From Armatimonadota bacterium (GTDB lineage Bacteria > Armatimonadota > Fimbriimonadia > Fimbriimonadales > Fimbriimonadaceae): a stretch of DNA of 64,000 nt. The stretch is from NCBI GenBank assembly GCA_018268255.1, contig JAFDWX010000001.1:496001-560000 (forward strand), read 5' to 3'. Shown here piece after piece: positions 15,949 to 25,598 of this stretch. Numbering within the stretch: position 1 is the stretch's first letter; every line of letters starts with the position of its first letter. The translations under genes were made by a program, and so were the position numbers. The notes under the pieces are model-generated. The model did no database searches. It was not told the origin of the DNA and saw only the letters and a list, made by a program, of their open reading frames with translations.

Positions 15949-16938
15949 ATGAGGGTTGCGGTACTCGGTGTCGGAAGTTGGGGTACAGCGTTGGCGACGC
16001 TGCTGGCGCGAAATGGACTGGAAGTAACTCTGGCGGGGCGAGAAAGTCTCGCGCTTGAGCAGGTGCAATCCGTCCGCGAGAATCTCCACTATCTCCCTGG
16101 CTTTGTGTTGCCTAAAGATATTCGGGCGGTCGCCCTTGAGAAGGTGGAACCCGACCACGACGTTTGGATTGTGGCAACGCCGTCCGGCGGAGTCCGCGAA
16201 GTCCTCCAATTTGTTGCGGGCGATGCGCCACGGGTCCTCGTCGCCAGCAAGGGCCTGGAGCCCATGACTGGGGCTCTACTTTCAGACGTCGTGAGGCAGG
16301 TCCACCCGTCCGCCAAGATTTCCGCGATCAGCGGACCCAACTTGGCTATCGAGATTATGCGGAGCATTCCCACGGCTGCCGTGGTCGCCTCCGAGGATGA
16401 GGAGGACGCAGCGAAGTTGGCGCATATGTTCAACTGCGTTCATTTCCGAGCCTACGTAAGCAATGACCTCCGTGGAGTGGAGCTTGCCGGAGCCCTCAAG
16501 AACGTCTTGGCGATCGCCGCTGGCATGTCCGACGGACTGGGATTCGGGGATAACACGAAGGGAGCATTGGTTGCTCGGGGTCTGCTGGAAATGAGTCGAT
16601 TTGGAAAGCACTATGGAGCCCGTTCCGAAACCTTTCTGGGGATTGCTGGCGTGGGTGACCTTTTTGCCACAGCCAATTCCAAATTAAGCCGGAATTACCG
16701 TGTGGGCTACGGAATTGGACGAGGGGAAACCCTGCGCTCGGTGCTCGACGAGATCGGCCAAGTTGCCGAGGGCGTCGGCACAGCAGAGGTGGCGGCGGTC
16801 ATCTCGCGCCAGCATATGCTTCCCACTCCGATCTTCGAAATGACGGATGCCGTACTCCGAAGCCGAATATCGCCGATGGATGGAGTTTCCCGCTTGATGC
16901 AAAACATGCCCAAGCGGGAAGGTTGGGAAGAGATTTAG
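15949..16938 (+). CDS. gpsA: Glycerol-3-phosphate dehydrogenase [NAD(P)+]
   Basis: A 329-residue cytosolic enzyme reducing dihydroxyacetone phosphate to sn-glycerol 3-phosphate for phospholipid synthesis. The N-terminal nucleotide loop is GVGSWGTA (7-14). The family motifs SGPNLAIEI and VELAGALKNVLAIAAG follow, with GDNTKGALVARGL in the C-terminal domain. The length is typical. The stop overlaps the stop of the convergent beta-propeller gene (TTAG, 16935-16938). A TACGCT box 10 bp before the ATG may be a -10 element, implying a very short leader. Confidence 0.95.
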   Translation: MRVAVLGVGSWGTALATLLARNGLEVTLAGRESLALEQVQSVRENLHYLPGFVLPKDIRAVALEKVEPDHDVWIVATPSGGVREVLQFVAGDAPRVLVASKGLEPMTGALLSDVVRQVHPSAKISAISGPNLAIEIMRSIPTAAVVASEDEEDAAKLAHMFNCVHFRAYVSNDLRGVELAGALKNVLAIAAGMSDGLGFGDNTKGALVARGLLEMSRFGKHYGARSETFLGIAGVGDLFATANSKLSRNYRVGYGIGRGETLRSVLDEIGQVAEGVGTAEVAAVISRQHMLPTPIFEMTDAVLRSRISPMDGVSRLMQNMPKREGWEEI

Positions 16939-18332
16939 TCTCCGTTCACATCGAAGTTGTTGCTGAGCACCAGGTAGTCGAAGATGGTCACTGATCCATC
17001 GCCATCCAAGTCGGCATCGGCAGGAGCCCAGCCATTAGTTCCAACTGTATGCCAATCGCTTTGAGATTCGTTCCTATCGAAGTAGTTGGAGAGCACCACG
17101 TAATCAAAAATGGTCACGGTGTTGTCTCCGTCGATGTCGCCGTTGATGAGGCTAGCGTTCACACCGCCGACATTCGTGGCTTCAACGAAGTTGAAAGTCC
17201 CCGTCGCTGCTGACCGAAGCCAGTGCGAGCCTTTGACGAGCACTTGGTGAGTACCGCGACGTGTGGTCTGGAAGCTGAAGTTACCGCTGGTATCCAAGGA
17301 AACGCCCTTCACGGTCTCCATCTCGATGCCATTCTGTTTGAACGTGATGTCGACTTTCTGGGAGGCTGGATCCCCGAAATAGTCCTGCAAGTCCACATTG
17401 CCCGATATAGTGATCGCCGTTGGTACACGGCTTACCACTGCCATCGAGCCAACGTTCCATCCGAAGTTGATGTCTCCGGTATGCACCCATGTTCCAGAGC
17501 CAGAGTCGAGCATGAAGCGTCCAATTTTGTTGCCGGTGTGCGAGCCAACATACATCTCCTTGCCGTCGGGACTGAAAGCAACCGAAATTGCAACAGGATA
17601 ATTGGCCACTTTGACGCTGCTGACCGGCATGCCACCACTGAAAGTAATCTTGTAGACCTCGCTCGTGCTGGCAGACGCAATGTAGATGTCATTGCCAAGC
17701 CAAGCTCCCCAGTGAACGCCTCCGCTTCCCGCAATATTGAAGTTGGTCTCGGTGTTTGCCGCGATATTATGGATTCGTAGCAGTCCATCTGTGCCTGCAG
17801 CGTAGAACATCTTGTTCGGATCGCTGCCAAACGTGCACCAGCGTGTTGAAGACTTGCTGATCGTACCGTTGGGTGTCGGAACTCCACCCGGAAACGTAAA
17901 TCGCGAAAAACCACTGAACGCATCGGCAACGAACATCTCGCCGCTGCTGTTAAACGCGACTGCATGACACGCGGAGAGACCGTTTCCCGTAATGGAACCA
18001 TTCGGAATAAACGTGTCGGTCGAGAGATTATAGGTGAACCTGCTAACCAGCGAGTTGCCCGTATTTCCCGAACGGTTACCAACAAAGAATTCGCCGAGCG
18101 AATTCTCTGTGATCGACGCTGGATCTGCGACCAGGGATTTATCGATCCCGATCCGTTCAGCAGCGGGAGCTCCACTACTAGTGAAGTAATAGCGCTTGAT
18201 GCCATTCCACTGCGATTGGCTGGCGAACCCGGCGAATGTTTGAGTAACCAGAAGCTGGTAATCAGCCTGAGCGACGGCCGATAGTGCCAACGTGCCGAGC
18301 ACTGCCAAGCCAACTAAATTGGATTTTTGCAT
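16935..18332 (-). CDS. Secreted beta-propeller-like protein with dockerin-like C-terminus
   Basis: A 465-residue exported protein. The signal peptide MQKSNLVGLAVLGTLALSAVAQA is clear. Residues about 40-310 contain repeated short beta motifs (GEFFVGNRSG, GEMFVADAFSG, KEMYVGSHTG) that suggest an SMP/NHL-like propeller. A carboxypeptidase-regulatory-like Ig fold (about 310-390) comes next. The last 69 residues are two dockerin-type calcium loops, DIDGDNTVTIFDY and DLDGDGSVTIFDY, 43 residues apart. AAAGGGGA upstream is a good ribosome binding site. The dockerin-like tail is shared with the protein at 22951-24849. The ligand of the propeller is unknown. Confidence 0.85.
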   Translation of the reverse strand: MQKSNLVGLAVLGTLALSAVAQADYQLLVTQTFAGFASQSQWNGIKRYYFTSSGAPAAERIGIDKSLVADPASITENSLGEFFVGNRSGNTGNSLVSRFTYNLSTDTFIPNGSITGNGLSACHAVAFNSSGEMFVADAFSGFSRFTFPGGVPTPNGTISKSSTRWCTFGSDPNKMFYAAGTDGLLRIHNIAANTETNFNIAGSGGVHWGAWLGNDIYIASASTSEVYKITFSGGMPVSSVKVANYPVAISVAFSPDGKEMYVGSHTGNKIGRFMLDSGSGTWVHTGDINFGWNVGSMAVVSRVPTAITISGNVDLQDYFGDPASQKVDITFKQNGIEMETVKGVSLDTSGNFSFQTTRRGTHQVLVKGSHWLRSAATGTFNFVEATNVGGVNASLINGDIDGDNTVTIFDYVVLSNYFDRNESQSDWHTVGTNGWAPADADLDGDGSVTIFDYLVLSNNFDVNGD

Positions 18333-18482
18333 AGTGAGTCCCCTTTAAGACAGATAACTTCTCCATATCCATTCTAGTGGATCGAAAAGCATGTTACGCA
18401 AATTTTGCGCAGATTCCTAATGGGTTCCAGCACTATTGCGGAGGATCCGTGGCACCCCACCGATCTGGAAGAGCGTTGCTCC

Positions 18483-21056
18483 TCAGACTTGCTGCTTGAG
18501 AGATTCCAGGAGTGCCAATGCTTGCACCGGTGTCATTGTGTTCACATCGACATTGCGTAAGGTGCGGACGACTTCTTGTTCTTCGGACTCGAATAATGTC
18601 AGCTGAAGCTTCTGGACTTTTGGTGCAACGGGTTTTGGCGAGTCTTCTCGATGCTCCAGTTCGCTCAGGATTTCGGTAGCCCGAGCCAGTACGGTGGGTG
18701 GCATCCCGGCAGCCTTGGCCACGTGGATCCCGTAACTCCGGTCCGTGCCGCCCTTTAGGACTTTGTGCGTCCAGATCACCTGATCGCCGACCTCTTGGAC
18801 ACTCACTCGATAGTTGTGAATCGAGTGGATTTCATCGGCAAGGACGTTCAACTGATGATAGTGGGTGGCAAACAGCGTTTTGGCACCGATCTCCGCAAGT
18901 CGCTCCACCAGCGCCCATGCGATAGCCAAGCCATCGTAAGTGCTGGTGCCGCGACCCACCTCGTCGAGCACCACCAAGCTGCGTGGGGTCGCATGGTGAA
19001 GGATGTATGCGCTTTCCAGCATCTCGACCATAAACGTGCTGTGGCCCATGGCGAGCTCGTCCTTCGCCCCGATCCGAGCAAAAACCGAATCGCACACTCC
19101 CAGGGTGGCTTTTCGAGCCGGAACAAACCCACCCATTTGGGCCATCACAGCGATGAGCGCATTTTGCCTGAGATAAGTGCTTTTTCCGCTCATGTTCGGG
19201 CCGGTGAGAACCATCAGCCTCATTCCCGATTCCGATTCGGGCCGTTCGAAGTGAGCATCGTTGGGCACGAATGCGGGACCGTGAATTTCCACCACCGGAT
19301 GGCGACCGGATTCCACCTCGAACAGGTCCTCCTCGATCATCTCGGGTCTGGTGTATGCACGATCAGAAGCAACTTGAGCCAACGCAGCCAAAAAGTCGAA
19401 ATCGGCCACCGCTTGGGCGGCCTGCAAGATCGTGCGGCTACTGCCAGAAATCTCGAGTCTCAGCCTGTGGAACAAGTCTGCTTCAAGTGCGGTGGCCTTT
19501 TCCTTGGCTCCAAGAACAGCCGATTCCTGGTCCTTGAGCTCTGCCGTGATGTACCTCTCCGCGTTCGCCGTGGTTTGCTTCCGGATGTAGTGCTCGGGCA
19601 CCTTGGAGGTATGAGCCTTACCCACTTCGAGGAAGTACCCAAAGACCGAGTTGAAGCCGACTTTGAGCGTGGAAATTCCCGTACACGCTCGCTCCTGCGC
19701 CTCAAGCCGGGCGATGAATTCCCGACCTTCGCGGCTGAGCTTCCGCAAGGCATCGAGTTCAAAATCGAATCCATCTTGGATCACGCCGCCGTCTCGAAGC
19801 GTCAGTGGAGGTTCGGGAACGATGGCCTGCTGGAGCCGGAGAGCCAGAGCACGGTGATCGCCCAACTGCTGGAGGCGATCGTGAATCGTTCCGAAGCCTA
19901 TCGGCAAGCAGATTTCTTGGAGTTCTGGAAGCTGAGCGAGTGACCTGCCAAGAAGTGCCAGGTCTCGGGGATTGGCATAGCCAGTCGCACATCGAGAAAC
20001 CAGGCGCTCCAAGTCCGCGATCCCTTTGAGACAAGCCCGAAGATCGGCACGGAGGAGCGAATTCTCGACAAGCCTCCCCACAGCATCATGTCGCGCCCGA
20101 ATCTGTTCGACATCGAGCAGCGGACGCTCAATTTGCTTTCGCATCCGACGGGACCCCAACGGAGTCATCGTCGTATCGAGCACGCTCAGCAGCGTGAGTT
20201 TTCGCGATCCATCGGCCAGATTCTGTGTGAGCTCTAGCGACCGCATCGCCCCCGGATCGATCGCCATCCAACCTTCAGAAGAGTAACTGGAGATGGATTC
20301 CACGTGGCTTAGGTTCAGGCAAGTCCGCTGGGCATAGCCGATCACCATGCCTGCCGCCACCACACCGCATGCCTTGTCGCCGATTCCGAAGCCATCTAGG
20401 CTGGAGACCGCGAACTGCTTCATCAGATCCCGAGCCGCACGGTCAGTGGTGGGCAAATCTTGCTGCGAGACCGCCAGCCCCAAGTTGTTCCTCAATGAGT
20501 CCACAAGGGATTCCGATGGATCAGGAGCGAGGAGTTCCGCTGGGCGAATTCTTGCCAACTCGCGCATCAAATCCTCTTGCCATCGCTCGCCGCCCAATTC
20601 GGTGACCAGAAACTCTCCCGTGGATACATCGAGCGTGGCGATTCCGGCCTTGCCATTTTGGATGCACAGAGCCGCAAGAAAGTTGTTTTGTCCGGCGGGG
20701 AGCATGGAGTCCTCCACCAAGGTGCCCGGTGTGAAAACTCGGGTGACAGCACGCCGAACCAGGCCCTTCGCTTGTTTTGGATCTTCGATTTGGTCGCAAA
20801 GCGCCACCTTTTTTCCCGCCTGCACAAGCCTGGCTAGGTATTTCTCGACCGAGTGGAAGGGCACTCCTGCCATCGGGATTTTGCCATTGGTTCCGTCCTC
20901 CCGCCCAGTAAGCGTTATATCGAGGATTTCGGTGGCTTGAACGGCATCTTCGCCGTAAAACTCATAAAAATCTCCCACCCGCATGGCAAGCAGCACGTCG
21001 GGATGCTCGGCTTTGGCCTGGAAATACTGCCGAAGCATGGGAGTTTGTGCTTGCAC
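18483..21056 (-). CDS. mutS: DNA mismatch repair protein MutS
   Basis: An 857-residue MutS1-type protein. It has the N-terminal mismatch-reading motif GDFYEFY (Phe30, Glu32), the connector and lever domains, the clamp with KVGFNSVFGYFLEV, and the C-terminal ABC-type ATPase with Walker A GPNMSGKST (619-626) and DEVGRGTSTYDG. It recognises base mismatches and small loops and recruits MutL. MutL is not in this window. The start is GTG 21056; ATG 21038 (TPM) is possible. The gene stands alone between a divergent small gene and the propeller gene. Confidence 0.97.
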   Translation of the reverse strand: MQAQTPMLRQYFQAKAEHPDVLLAMRVGDFYEFYGEDAVQATEILDITLTGREDGTNGKIPMAGVPFHSVEKYLARLVQAGKKVALCDQIEDPKQAKGLVRRAVTRVFTPGTLVEDSMLPAGQNNFLAALCIQNGKAGIATLDVSTGEFLVTELGGERWQEDLMRELARIRPAELLAPDPSESLVDSLRNNLGLAVSQQDLPTTDRAARDLMKQFAVSSLDGFGIGDKACGVVAAGMVIGYAQRTCLNLSHVESISSYSSEGWMAIDPGAMRSLELTQNLADGSRKLTLLSVLDTTMTPLGSRRMRKQIERPLLDVEQIRARHDAVGRLVENSLLRADLRACLKGIADLERLVSRCATGYANPRDLALLGRSLAQLPELQEICLPIGFGTIHDRLQQLGDHRALALRLQQAIVPEPPLTLRDGGVIQDGFDFELDALRKLSREGREFIARLEAQERACTGISTLKVGFNSVFGYFLEVGKAHTSKVPEHYIRKQTTANAERYITAELKDQESAVLGAKEKATALEADLFHRLRLEISGSSRTILQAAQAVADFDFLAALAQVASDRAYTRPEMIEEDLFEVESGRHPVVEIHGPAFVPNDAHFERPESESGMRLMVLTGPNMSGKSTYLRQNALIAVMAQMGGFVPARKATLGVCDSVFARIGAKDELAMGHSTFMVEMLESAYILHHATPRSLVVLDEVGRGTSTYDGLAIAWALVERLAEIGAKTLFATHYHQLNVLADEIHSIHNYRVSVQEVGDQVIWTHKVLKGGTDRSYGIHVAKAAGMPPTVLARATEILSELEHREDSPKPVAPKVQKLQLTLFESEEQEVVRTLRNVDVNTMTPVQALALLESLKQQV

Positions 21057-21155
21057 GATTCAGAGTTTACTGCCCACGGCTGGCGTGGCTCCAACAGAAT
21101 TGCTGGCTAACTCTGAACGCCATTTGTGGAACACCCGCAATGACAGGTGGATGGG

Positions 21156-21710
21156 ATGAAGAAGAAGATATTCGTGATGACGGCGATGCTATGCCTGCTG
21201 GGAGTTGCGGGCGCCAACAACGAGTCGATGCACAGGGTCAAAGGTGCACCCATTCAGGTGATGATGCCGCAGACTCCGATCAGTATTGCGAAGTACATCA
21301 AAAACCACAATCAAATCAAACTTCTGGAAGCGTATGCATCGGTCCTCCCAGGGGGCAGACAGGATGAACCTGCAGTCGTTGTGTACTCATTTTCCGCTGC
21401 CTTGAAAGTGAAAGAGTCGCAAAGGGATGAAATGGTCAAGTCATTTTGCAGCGGATTTGTTTACGGAGCGGTCAAAAACTTCAAGGGAATTCGCGATTAT
21501 CACGAAAACCAGCAGTACAAATCCAAAAATCTAACCTATTACGTCAGCTCGATGAATCTGGAAACAGACCATGGCAACTACGGAATGCGGCTGGTGGTCG
21601 TGCCAACCGGCAATTCTTTTGCGATGGTTGGCGTTATGCACCGGCTGAATGATCGGGACGCCGCCGAGGCTGCCGACCGATACTGGAACAGCGTTTCCTT
21701 GGCGAAGTAA
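21156..21710 (+). CDS. Exported protein of unknown function
   Basis: A 184-residue protein with signal peptide MKKKIFVMTAMLCLLGVAGA. The mature part is an alpha+beta domain without recognisable family motifs. A central segment (KSFCSGFVYGAVKNFKGI) and C-terminal strands (MRLVVVPTGNSFAMVGVMH, RYWNSVSL) recall small stress-response or lipid-binding periplasmic domains, but I cannot name one. ATG 21156 is chosen because AGGTGG lies five bases upstream; GTG 21147 is also in frame. It is divergent from mutS and only 35 bp upstream of the aminotransferase gene. Confidence 0.7.
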   Translation: MKKKIFVMTAMLCLLGVAGANNESMHRVKGAPIQVMMPQTPISIAKYIKNHNQIKLLEAYASVLPGGRQDEPAVVVYSFSAALKVKESQRDEMVKSFCSGFVYGAVKNFKGIRDYHENQQYKSKNLTYYVSSMNLETDHGNYGMRLVVVPTGNSFAMVGVMHRLNDRDAAEAADRYWNSVSLAK

Positions 21711-21730
21711 TCGCCTGATTTCGGGGCGAT

Positions 21731-21739
21731 TGGTACAAT
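21731..21739 (+). promoter_or_regulatory. Extended -10 promoter directly before the aminotransferase ATG
   Basis: TG-G-TACAAT is an extended -10 element ending six bases before ATG 21746. No -35 box or ribosome binding site is visible. Transcription would begin at or near the A of the ATG, giving a leaderless or nearly leaderless message. Confidence 0.45.
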
Positions 21740-21745
21740 GAAAGC

Positions 21746-22954
21746 ATGCCAGTCGCCTCCCAGCGGGCCCAACAAATGCCCGCTTCTCCCATCCGCAAAC
21801 TGATGCCCTATGCCGATGCGGCGAAGGCACGCGGCATTGATGTAATCCACCTGAACATCGGCCAGCCGGATGTACTGCCGCCAGCCGAATTCTGGGAAGC
21901 GATTATCGAAAAGCGACCTCCGGTTCTGGAGTACACGCACTCGGCTGGCAACGCCACGTTGAGAGCCAAGGCTCGTGCCTATTACGAGCGTGTTCTAGGA
22001 GTTCAACTGGATGATTCCCAGCTTCTAGTGACAACCGCTGGATCAGAAGCCATCATTTTTGCGATGACCGCGTGTCTCAATCCGGGAGATGAGGTGATTA
22101 TTCCGGAACCCTTGTACGCCAATTACCTTGGGTTTGCGGTTCAGTCGGGCGTAAAAGTTGTACCGATTCCTACGAAAATCGAGGAGAACTTCGCACTGCC
22201 TCCTGCTTCAGTTTTTGCCGACTACATCACGCCTCGGACCAAGGCGATTCTTATCTGCAATCCGAGCAATCCCACAGGCACAATCTATGGCAACGAACAA
22301 CTGCAAGGGTTGCGTCAAATTGTGCTGGATAACGACTTGTTCTTGTTTGCGGACGAAGTCTATCGTGATTTTTACTACACCGACTCTCCTGTTACTTCGA
22401 TCTTGCAGCTTAAGGGTTTAGAAAACCATGCCATTATGATCGATTCGGTTTCCAAGAGGTTTTCGCTTTGCGGCGCAAGGCTCGGATTCTTGGTTTCGAA
22501 AAACGCTGAAATCATGCAGGGAGCGCTTCGTATGGCTCAGGCAAGGCTCTCTCCTCCTGGGTTGGCACAGTTGGGAGTTGAAGCTGCCTTGGATGCTTCC
22601 GAATCATACTATGCAAATGTTCGGGAGGAGTACCGTTCTCGGCGAGACTTATTGATCACGAAACTAGCCGATATCCCAGGGATCCTTGTTCCACAAATCG
22701 ACGGTGCGTTTTACGCTACCGTGCGATTGCCGATCGATGACAGCGATCGGTTCTGCCAATGGCTCCTTGAATCCTTCAGCTATGAAGGAAAGACCGTCAT
22801 GCTTGCTCCTGCGAGTGGATTCTATTCAACGCCAGGAATGGGCAAGGATGAAGTCAGGATAGCTTATGTCCTCAAGAAGGAGCGAATCGAGCTCGCAGTC
22901 GAATGCCTATCCAAAGCTTTGGCTGCATATCCTGGTTTGAAGGTTACGGCTTAG
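21746..22954 (+). CDS. Class I/II PLP-dependent aminotransferase (aspartate-aminotransferase type)
   Basis: A 402-residue fold-type I enzyme. The motifs are NIGQPD (substrate binding), TTAGSEAI, CNPSNPTGT, DEVYRDF and the PLP lysine in SVSKRF (Lys237) followed by GARLG. A C-terminal Arg in DEVRIAYVL would bind the alpha-carboxylate. It resembles the Igamma aspartate aminotransferase group, but pyridoxal enzymes of this branch vary in substrate, so aspartate is only likely. The stop overlaps that of the convergent GHL10-like gene (TTAG). Confidence 0.88.
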   Translation: MPVASQRAQQMPASPIRKLMPYADAAKARGIDVIHLNIGQPDVLPPAEFWEAIIEKRPPVLEYTHSAGNATLRAKARAYYERVLGVQLDDSQLLVTTAGSEAIIFAMTACLNPGDEVIIPEPLYANYLGFAVQSGVKVVPIPTKIEENFALPPASVFADYITPRTKAILICNPSNPTGTIYGNEQLQGLRQIVLDNDLFLFADEVYRDFYYTDSPVTSILQLKGLENHAIMIDSVSKRFSLCGARLGFLVSKNAEIMQGALRMAQARLSPPGLAQLGVEAALDASESYYANVREEYRSRRDLLITKLADIPGILVPQIDGAFYATVRLPIDDSDRFCQWLLESFSYEGKTVMLAPASGFYSTPGMGKDEVRIAYVLKKERIELAVECLSKALAAYPGLKVTA

Positions 22955-24849
22955 TCGTCGCCGAATTTGTCAAAGTTCTGGCTCAGAATCACGTAGTCAA
23001 AGATCGTCACTGCGCCATCATCGTCCAGGTCGGCGTCGGCCGTATACCCGCTATCGCCCAGCGTCGAATCAAAGGAATCGCTGAGCGAGGAATAGTCGAA
23101 AATGGTGATTGCATTATCGCCATCAATGTCTCCGTTAATCGGTGAAATCAACACATTAACCTTGTCGTTTCCATCTACATCTAATGGAATAGATTGACGG
23201 AGATAGTGCACAGGCTTGACGCTGAGAGCTGCCGCACCAAGCACGTTCGGCATCGGTAGTAAAACCTTTCCATCGGTATCGGGAGTCATTCTGGCTTGAT
23301 ACAGAAGTAATCCAGACGTGTCTCGGTATTCAAAGTCAATCGGCTGACTCGGACCCAAAACCGAGTCGGCCAGAGTCACGGACGCGAACACGATACCGTA
23401 TTCTGAACCTGCACGCTCCATCCATTCCCGATCTGCCGTATCAACATCCCCGTCGATGTCGAAGTCGTAAAGATCAAATGGTGCGGTTCCAAATCCTGAA
23501 CCAGCACCTGTGTAACTGCTCTCAAACGATAGCCGGTCGGAATTATTCAGATGGCCAGATTCGCCAAGGCGATATTGTCTTAGCTTTTGGCGAAACAGCG
23601 AGTGGTCCGTTGAGTCCAGAAAACCATCATTGTTCAAATCAAATCTGGCTGCGCCATTGGGCACCGTAATTTTGGATCCTGCGTACACCAATAAGAACCT
23701 CGCCCAGTCTTTTGCGTCGATTGTTCCATTATTGGTGTAGTCTGCGCGCATCTTAGTGCTTGTCGTCACCCAGTTTTTAATGGCGGTTTGATTCGCAGAT
23801 TGGATTGCTGTACCTGCATCGAAAATTACAAAATCCTCTTGACCATTGGCCTTGATGGCACTGAGTTGATCGGCGACGGCAGGATGCCCCGACGTAATAG
23901 CCAACCCGGGGACAACGCGCACTGACCCAGCTTGAGTTAGAGTTGCATTGATATCAGCAACGACAGAACTAGTTGTACTGCCATAGCACATGGGCACAAC
24001 CTGATTAACGTACCCATTGCTACACCACGCCGGCCAGTTTTGGCACTTGGCAATTTGCGCGGAACTGGTCATGGCGGTGGGGAAGATCGCTCCAGAAAAG
24101 ACAACGTCACTGCTGCTTTCCAAGATCCCTTGATGCATCTGATTGGCTGCTTCGCTGATTCCGTTTCGCCTCCAAGTTAGGAACTGATTCCAATAAGGTC
24201 TGCCTGGCTTATCCGCTTGAGTGTTGATGTCGACAGTTGTTCCATACAGAGCTTTGAAAGCTGCCTGAGAGTAGGTATCGTAACTCCACGGTGCGGTGTA
24301 GGAATCGCTGGTGTTGTTATCGATAGGCATTCGATGGTAATCCGTTTGAATGCCCCAGAGTCCCGGATAGGCTGCCAGTTCTTTGGTGTAGGCTCTGAGC
24401 TTCGCTTGCACATCTGGATGGCATAGATTGGCAAATACTTGACCTGAAGCATCGCCGCCTGTGGTGCCAGTGGCAATGTTCAAGACTTGATATTCAGGAT
24501 GCCCCGTAAAGTTATATGCGCCCGTTGTTCCGTATTGCCAATAAGATGCTTCGATCCATGCGTGGATTCTTATGTTGTAGCGAGCAGCCAATGGGATAGC
24601 TTGTTGAAGATAATCGAATCCGAATCGTGCATCGAAGACGCCAGCTTTGCCAGTGGAGAGTCCGTGATAGAAAGTCTCCAAGTACAGATCTGTGATCCCT
24701 GCGGTGCTCAGCGCCTGAGCAGTCGCTTCAAACTCGGCCAATGTCGCAGGAGGCCGGAGCCACGCGCCTCGAATTGGCCGGGTATCTCGGTACTGCGCCG
24801 AGACTCCAACCACCATTGCACAAGTCGCCATTGCCGCAAGCCATCGCAT
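22951..24849 (-). CDS. Secreted GHL10-like glycosidase with dockerin-like repeats
   Basis: A 632-residue exported protein. Signal peptide MRWLAAMATCAMVVGVSA; the open frame extends further upstream but lacks sense. Residues about 20-350 are a TIM-barrel-type GHL10/DUF187 domain (RGAWLRPPATLAEFE, ITDLYLETFYHG, GIQTDYHRMP). Three calcium-loop regions follow: DYTNNGTIDAKDW with DLNNDGFLDSTDH, DFDIDGDVDTADREW, and the terminal pair DIDGDNAITIFDY plus DLDDDGAVTIFDY. The glycosidase activity of GHL10 proteins is largely predicted, not shown. The last 61 residues match the tail of the propeller protein, so both may be carried by the same surface partner. Confidence 0.85.
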   Translation of the reverse strand: MRWLAAMATCAMVVGVSAQYRDTRPIRGAWLRPPATLAEFEATAQALSTAGITDLYLETFYHGLSTGKAGVFDARFGFDYLQQAIPLAARYNIRIHAWIEASYWQYGTTGAYNFTGHPEYQVLNIATGTTGGDASGQVFANLCHPDVQAKLRAYTKELAAYPGLWGIQTDYHRMPIDNNTSDSYTAPWSYDTYSQAAFKALYGTTVDINTQADKPGRPYWNQFLTWRRNGISEAANQMHQGILESSSDVVFSGAIFPTAMTSSAQIAKCQNWPAWCSNGYVNQVVPMCYGSTTSSVVADINATLTQAGSVRVVPGLAITSGHPAVADQLSAIKANGQEDFVIFDAGTAIQSANQTAIKNWVTTSTKMRADYTNNGTIDAKDWARFLLVYAGSKITVPNGAARFDLNNDGFLDSTDHSLFRQKLRQYRLGESGHLNNSDRLSFESSYTGAGSGFGTAPFDLYDFDIDGDVDTADREWMERAGSEYGIVFASVTLADSVLGPSQPIDFEYRDTSGLLLYQARMTPDTDGKVLLPMPNVLGAAALSVKPVHYLRQSIPLDVDGNDKVNVLISPINGDIDGDNAITIFDYSSLSDSFDSTLGDSGYTADADLDDDGAVTIFDYVILSQNFDKFGDD

Positions 24850-24944
24850 CACACTCGTATTGTGCACCGAGATTGGGCCGCCAGCACCATAAATGTCTAG
24901 GCAATATTTCTGGTTCAGGAAGATTGGGGTGAGGATTAGGTCTA

Positions 24945-25589
24945 TCAAGATGAGGGATCGGAAGGGGTTTGGTCTGGAAATCGCGCAATCGGACTCGGAG
25001 TTGCGTGCCACCAGGGTTCGTCTGGTCTTGGCGGCAGCGACTTGGGGTTGGTCCATTCAGTTCTCCATTCTCCTTCGAAACTGTCAATAGATCTTGTCTC
25101 GATAGCTCGTTTTCTATCTTCGAGGGACATCACAGCAAGTTCGCTGAAAATTGCCGGCAATTTGAGCCAGTGCTGGAGCCCTGGCCCAATCCGTACTACA
25201 TACCCTTTTCCAAGAAGAACGATATTCGTACCTGTTCGACCAGTCTCGGAGCTATATTCGACCTTGAACCCTGTCAAGTCTTCCCAGGAGAGTGCTTCTC
25301 GAAAGTCGCCGAAGAACTCAATTTTGCTTGGGGTGATTCTAAGTGAGTCATGGCGAGATTCTGCATAGTCCTGCTCGACACTCAATCCAAATCTGTACCC
25401 GCCGCCGATCAACGCGAACACGGCGAACCAAGCCCAAGGTTGCTTCATGGCATAGACGCCAACTGGGATCGCGAAAACCACAAACAACAACACCGCCGCG
25501 ACGCGGTCAGACCTTTGAGGCGTGCGCTCAGTCAGAACCAGGCACGGTTCCTCCGGTGCGGAATCTTCGTCAGTCTGCGGATTTGACAT
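24945..25589 (-). CDS. Two-helix membrane protein of unknown function
   Basis: A 214-residue protein. After a hydrophilic N-terminus (1-30) come two transmembrane helices (about 31-50 and 55-72). A beta-rich cytoplasmic domain follows (SLRITPSKIEFFGDFREALSW..., GTNIVLLGKGYVVRIG), which looks like a bacterial PH-like domain, and then a Pro-rich tail. I recognise no named family. ATG 25589 lies 10 bases downstream of a perfect 11-bp hairpin and is preceded by GGGG. An in-frame GTG at 25598 overlaps the hairpin and is less likely. It sits just after the cyclophilin gene on the same strand. Confidence 0.65.
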   Translation of the reverse strand: MSNPQTDEDSAPEEPCLVLTERTPQRSDRVAAVLLFVVFAIPVGVYAMKQPWAWFAVFALIGGGYRFGLSVEQDYAESRHDSLRITPSKIEFFGDFREALSWEDLTGFKVEYSSETGRTGTNIVLLGKGYVVRIGPGLQHWLKLPAIFSELAVMSLEDRKRAIETRSIDSFEGEWRTEWTNPKSLPPRPDEPWWHATPSPIARFPDQTPSDPSS

Positions 25590-25598
25590 AGTCCCCAC

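Noticed and set aside
18765-19943. 392-codon plus-strand frame opposite mutS
   Set aside because: It covers the most conserved part of MutS and is fully explained by it.
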